Below, one piece after another: positions 8,090-18,249 of a DNA stretch of 20,000 nt (positions within the stretch are counted from its first letter, which is position 1; every line of letters begins with the position of its first letter). The notes beneath the pieces were generated by a model, which saw only the letters and a program-made list of their open reading frames with translations, was not told where the DNA came from and made no database searches. This stretch comes from Chrysomallon squamiferum (taxonomy: Eukaryota; Mollusca; Gastropoda; Neomphalida; Peltospiridae). The position numbers and the translations under genes are program-made. The DNA lies in NCBI GenBank assembly GCA_012295275.1, contig CM022676.1, forward strand, positions 10,533,586-10,553,585, written 5' to 3'.

Positions 8090-8347
8090 TATCGTGTACG
8101 AAACGGTTGTCTATCAGAATTGACGTAACTAAGGGAATACACTGAATATAAAATAACTATATTATACTAAAACAAATATTCCCTGATAAAGATAAAAAAA
8201 AAAGATTTGCATTTTCATTTTGTCTATTTTATCACGCTACTTCATGAAAATCCTTGATAACGTTTTGTTTATAGTTGACTATCAAAAACACAGAACATTT
8301 TTCACACAGCTTTCATTAAAACAACAACAACAACAACAAAATAATAA

Positions 8348-8349
<2 letters not shown>

Positions 8350-8378
<29 letters not shown>

Positions 8379-8383
8379 AAGAA
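8350..8383. repeat. (AAG)n microsatellite
   Basis: Follows CAA and AAT triplets, as in copy 1. Confidence 0.95.
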
Positions 8384-8633
8384 TTTAAATAATACACCAA
8401 ACACACGCTGCAAATTTAATAAAGCTTGACAGGTTTTCGATTGTTTACTAAGTGCATGCGCACATGACGTAGCTAACTCAGTTAATGATGAACGTACACG
8501 ATGCGGCCATGACGTCCAAAGACAGTGGACGCCAATTTGGCTTTAACCATTGAGATGTAGCACAGTTGAAAGAAAACACATTTCTAAGACCTGCCAAAAT
8601 GAGGCAACGAGATACATGCTTAGCATAGTGAAA

Positions 8634-8638
<5 letters not shown>

Positions 8639-8697
<59 letters not shown>
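8639..8697. repeat. (AG)n microsatellite
   Basis: Pure AG array, upstream of CRE cluster 1 of copy 2. Confidence 0.98.
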
Positions 8698-8700
<3 letters not shown>

Positions 8701-8711
8701 GTGTTGCTTTG

Positions 8712-8754
8712 TTACGTCATTGTTACGGCAAATCGAAATCGTACGATGACGTCA
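8712..8754. promoter_or_regulatory. CRE-like site cluster 1, copy 2
   Basis: TTACGTCA at 8712-8719 and TGACGTCA at 8747-8754. The extra TTACGTCA of copy 1 is missing. Confidence 0.4.
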
Positions 8755-8940
8755 TCAGAAAGTCAGAGGTTTTTTTCCCTGCTATATGGTGAATGACCTA
8801 GTAGCTCTATATTCAGAAATGATGGTGATGATGATACTGATGATGATGATAATGATGATGAATATGATGACAATAGGCTAATAATAACAATAATAATCAT
8901 TATTAAACAACAACAACATAACATATCCTTTAATAAACTA

Positions 8941-8998
8941 AACGGTAGCGCTTCTGACCGCAAATCAGAAGGTTGCGTGTTCGAATCACGTCGGGCTC
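8941..8998 (+). pseudogene. 5'-truncated tRNA-Trp-like pseudogene, copy 2
   Basis: Counterpart of 2445-2502, with the same missing 5' end and CCGCAAA anticodon loop. Here the T arm is intact (GCGTG-TTCGAAT-CACGT), but the 3' acceptor strand is changed to CGGGCTC. The two copies have therefore decayed at different places. Confidence 0.85.
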
Positions 8999-8999
8999 C

Positions 9000-9510
9000 C
9001 TATAATTTTTAAATGACTCTAAATAGAAACAAACCCGACAGTACTCTGCCGGGATTTGATCCTTTAGTCCATTACGCTTGAGACCAGCCCTCTAACAGTC
9101 AGTAACAAAAAAACAAACAAAAAACAACAGTGTAGTAATATGATAGGGGAAAAAAACTAAACTAGAGACAGTAGTAGCACGGTATGCAAATACAAAAGCA
9201 ACCCGAGGTATGGGCTCGCAGATGAGTATCTGCATAGTAATTAAAAACGAGAAACGTGTGGCAGATTTCCGCGATGAATAAAACCAGCACAGCGCGTTCT
9301 AGGCCAGCGACTAATTCAGACTTCCCCGTCGTGTCAGGATGATTGCCTTGTCTCCACAACAACAAACACTCGATCGTAGCAGATAAGCTTCATTTCCCGT
9401 TCTACTCATTGCTCTTGAACTGAAGCGCGTGTAACGTACTGTGTGGCTGGTTTAATGAGTTATGTATGCAATGTATGTGATTCCAGTCTGCTGATGGTTG
9501 TGTTGTTTCG
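9000..9510. other. Unique spacer, copy 2
   Basis: Counterpart of about 2503-3000. No gene is supported. A minus-strand open frame here differs from copy 1 only by amino-acid-changing substitutions. Confidence 0.5.
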
Positions 9511-9543
<33 letters not shown>

Positions 9544-9769
9544 AACGTCTCTGTGAGTTTCTTGGTAATATTCGTGGTTTGGGTGTCTTCCCTCTCCACT
9601 CAGTATAACCTGTCTGTCTGTCTGTTTGTCTGTATCGTTGTCTGGTGTTTTTTTTCTTTCTTTCTATCGATCTATTTTTCTATCTTCTGTCCGCTTCTCT
9701 GTCTACCTACCTTTCTTCTTTCTTTCTATTGGCCCAATTTCCTTCCAGTTTGTCTGCCTTTCTATTTAT

Positions 9770-9770
<1 letters not shown>

Positions 9771-9841
<71 letters not shown>

Positions 9842-9842
9842 A
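9771..9842. repeat. (TATC)18 microsatellite
   Basis: Longer counterpart of 3262-3304. Confidence 0.98.
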
Positions 9843-9899
9843 ATTATATCCACATTTATTTAACTACATAATATTATAAATCATCTATTATATATCTAT

Positions 9900-9995
9900 T
9901 ATATATATGTATATATATATGTATATATGTATGTATATATATATATATATATATTTATATCTGTATATTTATTTATCATTCTATATATATACATG
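9900..9995. repeat. (TA)n-rich tract, copy 2
   Basis: TATATG and TATA repeats. Confidence 0.9.
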
Positions 9996-10104
9996 TATAT
10001 ATCGATAGATATAAAGAAAGACACACACTATGTACATAAAAAAATAGACACACATTATATACATAGAAAAATAGATAGGCAAACAGATGGAAAGACAGAC
10101 GGAA

Positions 10105-10117
10105 AGAGAGAGGGAGA

Positions 10118-10211
<94 letters not shown>
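10105..10211. repeat. (GA)n microsatellite
   Basis: Starts with AGGGAGAG variants, then pure GA. Confidence 0.97.
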
Positions 10212-10213
<2 letters not shown>

Positions 10214-10214
10214 A

Positions 10215-10640
10215 AATGACGTTTTCTTTTTGTTGTACACAAACACATAACTGTTCAAGCTGATTGACTCCCATTGTCGTCTTTTCGCTGTTTGTGAATC
10301 CTCGTTTACACTAACCAGCTTCTGTGTTACCAGCAGTTTCCCTCAGCCAAATCTCTGCACGCAAATAAAGCTATTTTTATTACTGCCAGTAGCTGTTACC
10401 TACATGAAAGAACCCATAGAAATTCTAAATGCTTCCTATATATATTTTTTATGATTATTATTATTATTTTTTTTTTTTTACAAGTCTCTTGTTACTATCA
10501 TTAAGTGACTTATTGGTGAAAAAATAATACTGCCGCGAAGGTCACAAGTTCAAATCACAGCTCAGGAAGCATTACGAACGTTACTATAAAGCAAGTTCAT
10601 TTTAGTGGTTAGATAAGACGGTATTTCTGTGTTTAACCAT
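10215..10640. other. Unique AT-rich spacer, copy 2
   Basis: Counterpart of 3660-4090. No gene seen. Confidence 0.5.
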
Positions 10641-10645
10641 TATAA

Positions 10646-10705
10646 TGACGTCATTAATATCGTGACGTCAGTTCTTATTATACGTCACTACATTTCTTGA
10701 CGTCA
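10646..10705. promoter_or_regulatory. Phased CRE-like array, copy 2
   Basis: ACGTCA cores at 10648, 10665, 10682 and 10700, the same 17, 17, 18 bp steps as in copy 1. Three are full TGACGTCA palindromes. No substitution is seen across the array, although the spacer to its left is diverged. Confidence 0.55.
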
Positions 10706-11024
10706 TTTGCTTTAAAAAACTGGGGATTCGTTATTTTATCAGTCTGCTGGTTTCACGATTTCTTATCCCAGGATCTGTTCCAAGGAAAAGCTTGTCAAAG
10801 GCCGTGGTATATGTTAACCTGTTTACGGGGAGGGACATAAAAAATATTCTTCTCTGCTAATCGAAAAAGAGTAGTCCATGAGACTTTATCATTACCTGCA
10901 CTGACATTTTGTATCATCCTATCTCGCTCTCTTTCTGTGATTTTTTTTTTTTGTCTTTATATCAAGGATTGTTATCTGTCTTTCTCTCTTCTATTAGTTT
11001 CTCTGTCATTTTATTTTGTTTATT

Positions 11025-11031
<7 letters not shown>

Positions 11032-11072
<41 letters not shown>
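11032..11072. repeat. (TG)n microsatellite
   Basis: Counterpart of 4481-4516, slightly longer. Confidence 0.98.
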
Positions 11073-11074
<2 letters not shown>

Positions 11075-11147
11075 CATGCGTACGGGTTGGACCGTATACA
11101 TATTTGTTAATGCTTAAATAATATTAATGCATAAAATGCAATTAAGT

Positions 11148-11219
11148 GACTTCGTGGCGCAACGGTAGCGCGTCTGACTCCAGATCAGAAGGTTGCGTGT
11201 TCGAATCACGTCGGGGTCA
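11148..11219 (+). tRNA. tRNA-Trp (CCA)
   Basis: Identical over all 72 nt to the gene at 4591-4662, with the same acceptor strand (GACTTCG/CGGGGTC), CCA anticodon, A and B boxes and T7 terminator. Flanks are also identical to copy 1 for hundreds of bases. It converges with the minus-strand gene at 11589-11660. It is either a true third gene or the same locus on a second haplotype. Confidence 0.98.
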
Positions 11220-11226
11220 TTACTAC

Positions 11227-11233
11227 TTTTTTT
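11227..11233 (+). terminator. Pol III terminator (T7)
   Basis: Seven T after the tRNA 3' end. Confidence 0.9.
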
Positions 11234-11305
11234 CCATGTTAATGTTTTGTGTTTGTTTATTTTTATGCCCTACACTTTATTTATATATCTCTATATATAA
11301 CAACA

Positions 11306-11332
11306 ATAAATAAATAAATAAATAAATAAATA
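11306..11332. repeat. (AAAT)n microsatellite
   Basis: Two units longer than in copy 1. Confidence 0.95.
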
Positions 11333-11576
11333 AGTTAGCAAGAACAAAATCAGATTTAACAATTATTATCAGTAAATTGGCAAAACGGCTTCATTTGACT
11401 CATTTTCCGATCCTCCTTAGTGTTCGTATTAAGGATTTTCCCGTTCCAAACAGAGCTTAATAACAGTTTTGTTAAAAGATCATTGTTTGTAGCCTTGTTT
11501 TCTGTGAGAAAACGGACAGAATAAAATCCACGAAAGAAGTTTTAAAACTTAGTTTCAATGAAAATTATTAAGATCG

Positions 11577-11581
11577 AAAAA
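11577..11581 (-). terminator. Pol III terminator (T5, minus strand)
   Basis: Five T on the minus strand after the tRNA 3' end. Confidence 0.8.
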
Positions 11582-11588
11582 TCTACAC

Positions 11589-11660
11589 TGACCCCGACGT
11601 GATTCGAACACGCAACCTTCTGATCTGGAGTCAGACGCGCTACCGTTGCGCCACAGAGTC
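11589..11660 (-). tRNA. tRNA-Trp (CCA), minus strand
   Basis: Identical to 5024-5095, including the GACTCTG 5' acceptor strand that separates it from the plus-strand genes. Fold, CCA anticodon, internal promoter boxes and T5 terminator are all intact. Confidence 0.98.
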
Positions 11661-11734
11661 ACATGTTAAAAATGTTTTCATTAATATTTATTTAATCTTA
11701 GATACTACAGTGGTTTTGTGATCTATCAGACTTT

Positions 11735-11764
11735 ACTATTGCTCTAACCACTGAGCTACAGTTA
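11735..11764 (-). pseudogene. tRNA 5'-half remnant (A box only), copy 2
   Basis: Same D-arm sequence as at 5161-5198 (A box on the minus strand from 11758 to 11740), with no B box. Confidence 0.75.
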
Positions 11765-11869
11765 ATGATATTTTAATGAACGGCAGAAAAATGAAATATT
11801 AAATTAATTTACTGAACGAACAACAAAAAGGTAAAATCCTTTTTAACGAACCTTCTTTTTCTTTCGTTC

Positions 11870-11892
11870 TTTCTTTCTTTCTTTCTTTCTTT
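11870..11892. repeat. (TTTC)n microsatellite
   Basis: Counterpart of 5299-5326. Confidence 0.9.
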
Positions 11893-12075
11893 ATTATTAT
11901 TATTTTAATTTAATTTGAAATTTGTTTTTATAATTTTTCTTTTTTGTTTTAATTTGCGTTCTAATAGGTCATTCTTTGCTCTCTTTTTTAATTTAATTTC
12001 TTTTCGTTTCTTTATTGTTTTTTTTCTTTCTTAATTATTCAAGAATATTAGAGAAAATCATTTGCTGTTTACAAC

Positions 12076-12079
<4 letters not shown>

Positions 12080-12163
<84 letters not shown>
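12080..12163. repeat. (AG)42 microsatellite
   Basis: Counterpart of 5515-5594. Confidence 0.99.
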
Positions 12164-12164
<1 letters not shown>

Positions 12165-12693
12165 AGAAATCCAAAATATTATAAAGAGACACAAAAACGC
12201 GCAAAATGTCATCTGTGTGATGAAAATAACTCTGCGGACGATGACGTAGATGAACATTGCTTGTAGCTACACGACTGCCAGGAACCGTTGCCAAGAACGA
12301 TAATTAAAACTGAAAGGTTAATCAGCATTTGCCGCTCCTTGTCTAATTACCTCCCTTGAACATGTGCTCGAAATGCCGTCCAAGGATTACTGACTACGCT
12401 TCACAAATGCTTCGTTTTTGTCTCTTAATGTCTTTCATTTTAAATCAGCTATCTTATTTTATATAAAAAAATCTGTACCCCAGCTATTTAATATCGCTCA
12501 GTGAATTTATCGGGAAAGTTTCTCTTTATCAAATTATTCCAGTAAAATGAAGGCTTGAAGATGTGAAGATCAGACTGTCACTTCGGCTCTAGCACATTTA
12601 TCAGTTTTTATGAAATTCGTAATTCTAGTTTCAACACAGCAATTTGTAGTAACACAGAACACGCCTGTTTAATTTTCTTAATGTTAAACTGAA

Positions 12694-13199
<506 letters not shown>

Positions 13200-13450
13200 C
13201 ATGTTCGCACTCAACGTTATTAATGTTTTATTTACGCAGAACCTGCCACGAAATACTAAACAAACAGAAAAAGTATATAAATTAATATGTGGGCACACGA
13301 ACTGTTTTGATTTGTTTTCTGTATGAATATGTTCAATGAACAGATCTTAGGTCTCGTACTAACATAAGCCGATTATTTTTGCAAGGCAAATGTCAAGGAT
13401 TTCTCTCCTTCGTTGTAAATTTAAGGTTATTGTGCGTAGAGGATTATACT
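13200..13450. other. Unique sequence right of the duplication
   Basis: First sequence not shared with copy 1. AT-rich, no gene seen before the CTT run. Confidence 0.5.
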
Positions 13451-13454
13451 GACG

Positions 13455-13478
13455 TTCTTCTTCTTCTTCTTCTTCTTC
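13455..13478. repeat. (TTC)n microsatellite
   Basis: Serves as a natural pyrimidine tract for the candidate acceptor at 13490-13491. Confidence 0.95.
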
Positions 13479-13491
13479 AACTTTTGGTTAG

Positions 13492-13573
13492 AGATGTTTT
13501 CAATTTGGATACTATTAAGCTAGAATTATTCGAGAGAGTTCTGTCCAGTTTAGGCGTACTTAACAAATTAAAG
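13492..13573 (+). CDS. Candidate internal exon B (unrecognised protein)
   Basis: 82 bp bounded by a pyrimidine-rich acceptor (TTC repeat, then TTTTGGTTAG) and a donor AAAG|GTGAAT. Only one of three frames is open. That frame needs two bases from the previous exon, exactly what exons A1 and A2 leave. It encodes 27 whole codons, with LDTIKLELFERVLSSLGVLN in the middle, an amphipathic leucine-rich helix, and ends on a codon boundary. A phase-0 end fits the candidate exon at 14366. No family is recognised; chance matches to splice motifs in AT-rich DNA remain possible. Confidence 0.35.
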
Positions 13574-13599
13574 GTGAATATATTGAACATAGTTTTGTG

Positions 13600-13722
<123 letters not shown>

Positions 13723-13974
13723 CCCATCATATATAATTAATAACTATAAAGTCACACATATTCAAACACTGAGCCTTACCGTTTCATTTCCGATCTAAAC
13801 TAATCACATTAACTTCTTTCGGTTCTCCGTGTACAGTCGAAACTCTTTGAAGCTCAAACAACACTGTTAACATGAAGGAAATGACAGAGTTGAGACTAGC
13901 GTGTATAATGTTATCTTTGTCTCTTGGCAGAGTTCTCAAATTAGTATTTGTATCGCGTTCGTTTTTCTTTCCTT

Positions 13975-13977
<3 letters not shown>

Positions 13978-14046
<69 letters not shown>
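13978..14046. repeat. (TC)n microsatellite, left arm of an inverted pair
   Basis: About 34 TC units, complementary to the GA array at 14101-14184. Confidence 0.98.
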
Positions 14047-14050
<4 letters not shown>

Positions 14051-14095
14051 CTCTGAACAATATATATGGTTTCAGATTTAGATAAAGAAATAAAG

Positions 14096-14100
<5 letters not shown>

Positions 14101-14184
<84 letters not shown>
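14101..14184. repeat. (GA)42 microsatellite, right arm of an inverted pair
   Basis: Faces the TC array across a 54-bp loop. 14185-14340 beyond it is A-rich with no gene. Confidence 0.98.
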
Positions 14185-14187
<3 letters not shown>

Positions 14188-14365
14188 TTTAAAGTAATAT
14201 TAAAAAAAAGAAAAAAAAAAAAGAATGAAACTGAATCAAAAGAAAGAAAGAAATTAAAAACAAATGTATCGAAAGAAAACAAGAAAAAAATCTTGCACGA
14301 AAGAAATAAATGATTAAATAACCTGAGACAGACAGTGCTACAAATCACATCTGTTCATGTTACAG

Positions 14366-14449
14366 GAGCTTGATATCTTGTCCAGTAATCAGCTGGCTAA
14401 CTCCTGGGAGTCGAGAAAGAAATATGGGGAGATTATGTTTTTGTTTTAA
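14366..14449 (+). CDS. Candidate terminal exon C (unrecognised protein)
   Basis: Starts after an acceptor (GTTCATGTTACAG, ending 14365) and reads 27 codons to TAA at 14447-14449. The phase-0 frame that follows exon B starts ELDILSSNQLANSWES and then has RKKYGE. A second frame is open too. The three candidate exons A, B and C therefore join in one frame and end in a stop. No clear poly(A) signal was fixed downstream. Support is phase and motif only. Confidence 0.33.
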   Translation, partial: ELDILSSNQLANSWESRKKYGEIMFLF

Positions 14450-14579
14450 GTAATTAAGTTTACGGTTGTCACTCCCAGGAAAAAAATGCTTAATGGTGAT
14501 AGTGTTAGGATGAATGTTAATGCATAATCGTGTGTGTCGGGCTTAGTGGGGATTGTGTGTGGGTGTGGTACATGTGCAG

Positions 14580-14599
14580 GAGGGATGAGAATGGATGGA

Positions 14600-14635
<36 letters not shown>

Positions 14636-14880
14636 AGTGTTTTTTTTGTGTTTGTTTGGGGATGGTACATGTTTATGTATGTGTGTGTGTGTGTGCGTAA
14701 GTCTTCGTGTGTTTATATTTGTGGGGGATAAGTTTGTGTTTGGCGTGTGTGCGTGCGTGCGTGCGGTTATGTGTGTATGAGCGTATAGAGTATGTGAGCA
14801 TTTGTGTATATGTGTTTGTTGTTATATGTCTGCGTTTGCGTATTTAACTGTGTATTCGTTCATGTGTTTGTTTTATGTTC
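14580..14880. repeat. GT-rich low-complexity tract
   Basis: Pure GT at 14602-14632, then degenerate GTGT, GCGT and GTTT motifs. Cys-Val frames here are artefacts. Confidence 0.9.
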
Positions 14881-15044
14881 GTGATATGGACAGACAGATG
14901 AATGGATTGGTAGTAGATAGCTGGCTAGACAGAGGGATCCATCGAAGGAGATACAGACGAAAGAATGAATGAACTGATGGATGGAAGGATGGATAGATAT
15001 ATCCATGCATGTTTGAACTATGAATCGATTTCGGAAACAGAAAG

Positions 15045-15182
15045 ACAAACACACACACCTACTGACATACATTCAGACACACACACACACATAGACTTAC
15101 ACACATACAGACAGACATGCAAATTACACATACACACACACACACAAACACACACACGCACACACACACACACACAAACACG
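15045..15182. repeat. CA-rich low-complexity tract
   Basis: ACAC repeats with ATACAGAC motifs, complementary in character to the GT tract to its left. Positions 15183-15350 are unique with no gene seen. Confidence 0.9.
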
Positions 15183-15359
15183 CTGTATATATAAGCTCAT
15201 TAGATATAGAAATTTCATTCCAACAATTTCCGCCATTTTGTCAACACTGGACTGGTACTCAGGGATTAATTATACTAATCTAATGAAGGCGTAGCATAAG
15301 TGGTCACCAGTCATTACCAGACTCTAATAACTGTAAAAAATGTCTCTTGTCAATAATGT

Positions 15360-15556
15360 TTCTTCTTCTTCTTATAATGACGATGATGATGATGATTATC
15401 TTTATTATTGTTATTATTATTGCTATTATTATTATTACTATTATTACTGTTATTACTACTACTATTATTATTGCTATTATTAGTGTTATTATTATTACTA
15501 TTAATATAATGATAATAGTAATAATAATAATAATAATAGTATTAGTAATAATAGTA

Positions 15557-15604
<48 letters not shown>

Positions 15605-15640
15605 GTAATAATAATAAGAAGAAGAAAGACAAGAAGAAGA
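15360..15640. repeat. Large imperfect palindrome of triplet repeats
   Basis: Left arm runs TTC repeat, GAT repeat, then ATT repeat. The right arm runs AAT repeat, then AAG repeat, centred near 15504. Interruptions such as TAGTAATAAT are mirrored in both arms. Confidence 0.8.
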
Positions 15641-15950
15641 AAAAAAAGAAGAAGAAAAAAGAAAAAAGGAAAAGGAAAAGAAGAATGATAAAAAAAGAAA
15701 GAAGAAAGCCTGGAAAATATGAAGAAAGAAAGAAAGAAAGAAAAAATGCATGGATTTGTATTCTTCTGTATTTAGACAGTGATTACCTGTGTGCTGTGTT
15801 GTAACGAGTTTAATTCTTCTTGGCTGTCTGGGACTATGCTGCCAGTAACACGCGATTTCATTAGCTGAAACCTTACTAATGATTTCTAACACGCGATATG
15901 ATTGGTCAGCGTGACAGGAAACTGATAGACCAGACGTTATTAAGTCTTGG
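15641..15950. other. Purine-rich then unique sequence, no gene seen
   Basis: AAG/AAAG-rich to 15745, then unique DNA. TAACACGCGAT occurs at 15846-15856 and 15887-15897. Confidence 0.5.
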
Positions 15951-15953
15951 AGG

Positions 15954-15985
<32 letters not shown>

Positions 15986-16041
15986 GGAAGTAAAAAAAAA
16001 AGAAGTAATTGCAATAAAAGAAAAAGACATTAGAAAAAAAT

Positions 16042-16067
<26 letters not shown>
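15954..16067. repeat. Two long poly(A) runs
   Basis: A29 at 15954-15982 and A26 at 16042-16067. No retroposon body or target-site duplication was identified. Confidence 0.9.
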
Positions 16068-16072
<5 letters not shown>

Positions 16073-16143
16073 GTGAAAAAGAAAGAAATGGGGAAAAATA
16101 AGCTGAGTTAATAGTTTTAATTTAAATAAATATATATATATAA

Positions 16144-16144
<1 letters not shown>

Positions 16145-16200
<56 letters not shown>

Positions 16201-16212
16201 AATAAATAAATA
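16145..16212. repeat. (AAT)n-(AAAT)n microsatellite
   Basis: Triplet array turning into a tetranucleotide array. CAC/CAA triplets follow to 16317. Confidence 0.96.
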
Positions 16213-16384
16213 ATTATTATTTCGATGATGATGGGGATGATAACAAATCCACCATCACCATCACCAGCTCCACCACCACCAACAATAAAAACAATAACAA
16301 CAACAACAACAACAACAGTTATAGCAACTTAGAAAACTGCATACACATGCTGTACGTTTGTTCAAAAACTGTTAACACGAATAA

Positions 16385-16603
16385 CCTCGTATGAAGACCG
16401 CTTTATGTATCTATGTTTACAAACTATTATTAGAAATTACACTGTATGAAGGTGGCTTTATTGATTTAAGTATGTAAAGAAAATTATTATTAAAAGTCGT
16501 CTGATATGAAGCCGGCGTTAGTGCGTTTTTGAAGTTACCTTTTTCTCATTTACATACGTTTACAAATTATTATAACAAATTAACTCGTGTGAAGACGGCT
16601 TTA
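16385..16603 (+). repeat. Degenerate 55-60 bp tandem repeat, four copies
   Basis: Each copy carries TGAAG followed by a GGCTTTA-like end (TGAAG at 16392, 16447, 16507, 16590), preceded by an AT-rich stretch with TTATTA. Steps are 55, 60 and 83 bp. Not a microsatellite and not recognised. Confidence 0.7.
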
Positions 16604-16689
16604 CGCGAAACACCGTGAAGAACGCAAATGAGATAAAACCTACAACAGTACACCACATAATGTTAGTCTTTTTTTTTGGTGGGGGGGAA

Positions 16690-16742
16690 GAAAGAGATAT
16701 ATAGATAGATAGATAGATAAAGAGAGAGACAGACAGACAGAC

Positions 16743-16808
<66 letters not shown>

Positions 16809-16888
16809 TATGTATGTAAATATATATTTGTATATGTATGTATGTATGTTATATATATATATATATATAAAATGTATGTTATATGTAT

Positions 16889-16926
<38 letters not shown>

Positions 16927-16935
16927 ATATATATT

Positions 16936-16986
<51 letters not shown>

Positions 16987-16990
16987 AGGA
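16690..16990. repeat. GATA, GA, TATG and TA microsatellite cluster
   Basis: (GATA)n and (GACA)n, then (GA)n at 16743-16806, TATG variants, a GT run near 16890, and (TA)n at 16938-16983. Confidence 0.95.
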
Positions 16991-17142
16991 TGTACCTGCC
17001 TATGCATGTTTTATATTTATATACAATTCCATTATTTTACGTTGTTTTAAAATCATTTTTATACATTAATTTATACACACATACGCACACATCACACCAT
17101 ACCGTACCATAACATCTATTTTAAGCAATTCTGTTTACTAAA

Positions 17143-17206
17143 TTCATATACAGTTGATTTTAATACATTATATATTCATATACAGTTGATTTTAATACAT
17201 TATATA
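17143..17206 (+). repeat. Perfect 32-bp direct repeat, two copies
   Basis: Unit begins TTCATATACAGTTGATTTTA. Copies at 17143-17174 and 17175-17206 are head to tail with no mismatch. Confidence 0.95.
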
Positions 17207-17440
17207 TTTTCTAAAAAATCTCAGTTCATCTGTCCTGCATTGAACTCTAATACTGTTTCCAATTTAAGCGGATTAAAATAAAATAAAATAATAAAAAAAA
17301 GAAGAAGAAAAAAACGAAAAACAGAAAGAAAGAAAGAAAATGATTGGAAAATGAAAAAGGAATATAAAAACAGATATCAGTTACGTTCACGATGTTTACA
17401 ATATTAATGAAATGAAATAAAGTAGTGTTTTCTGCATATA
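17207..17440. other. AT-rich sequence, no gene seen
   Basis: Contains A-rich AAG/AAAG stretches near 17295-17345. Nothing else recognised. Confidence 0.5.
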
Positions 17441-17442
17441 TG

Positions 17443-17487
17443 ATAATAATAATAATAATAATAATAATAATTATTATTATTATAATG

Positions 17488-17550
<63 letters not shown>
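17443..17550. repeat. (AAT)n-(ATT)n hairpin and (GA)n microsatellite
   Basis: AAT units run directly into ATT units (17443-17483), a self-complementary hairpin. Pure GA follows at 17491-17550. Confidence 0.95.
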
Positions 17551-17554
<4 letters not shown>

Positions 17555-17905
17555 CTAGTGATCATTTTCTTATTTCAAAAAAAAAAAAATAAAAAATCAT
17601 TTTACTGTTTATCTGTTAAAATATTTGCTTATTACGATATAATATAAATAATTTTACCCCTTTCAAAGATGCAGTATTACAGTAAGCTTGATGCGATACG
17701 AATAGAACAGGATTTTCATATAATCTGGTGACGTAATTTAATTAGTATTGCTTCTGTGTTATTGTGCACGCTATCACTGCTGTTAAAGGTAATGTTCTCT
17801 TTGTAGCGCGTGCAGAACATTGACGCCATGATGGATCGCAGACGATAATAATCAGCAGAATCAAAAACTGGATTCAGTTGAGCGCAAAACGAACGAAACT
17901 GATTG
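17551..17905. other. Unique AT-rich spacer
   Basis: No exon with usable splice sites or RNA gene found. Short GC-rich stretch near 17805-17850 with an ATG at 17832 but no sustained frame. Confidence 0.5.
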
Positions 17906-17908
17906 TTG

Positions 17909-18245
17909 AAGAAGAAGAAGAAGAAGAAGAAGAATAGAAAAGAAAGAGAGAGAAATTAAAGTCAATGATTTAAAAATAAAGAAAAGAAAGAAAGAAAAAA
18001 TAGAAAAGAAAGAAAAGGGAAAGAAAGAAAACTGGAAAAGAAAGAAAGAATGATTATTAAAATAAATATAAAAAAGGAAGGAAATTAAAGAAGAACGAAA
18101 GAAAGAAAGAAGAAAGAAAAGAAGAACGAAAGAAAGGAATAAGAAAGACAAAAAGAAGGAAAGAAAGAAGGAAATGAAATAAAATAAAAAAAGTAAAATG
18201 TAAAAAGAAAAAGAAATTTCAAAAACAAGAAAGAAAATCGAAAGA
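17909..18245 (+). repeat. Long polypurine tract
   Basis: Nearly all A and G on the plus strand for more than 300 bp, beginning with (GAA)n and continuing as GAAA/AAAG variants. Phe/Ser-rich minus-strand frames are artefacts. Confidence 0.93.
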
Positions 18246-18249
18246 AATC

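Noticed and set aside
15954-16067. Poly(A) runs as retroposon tails
   Set aside because: No retroposon body, no target-site duplication, and the region is generally A-rich.
16385-16603. CRISPR-like array
   Set aside because: Repeats are diverged, steps are unequal and the DNA is eukaryotic.
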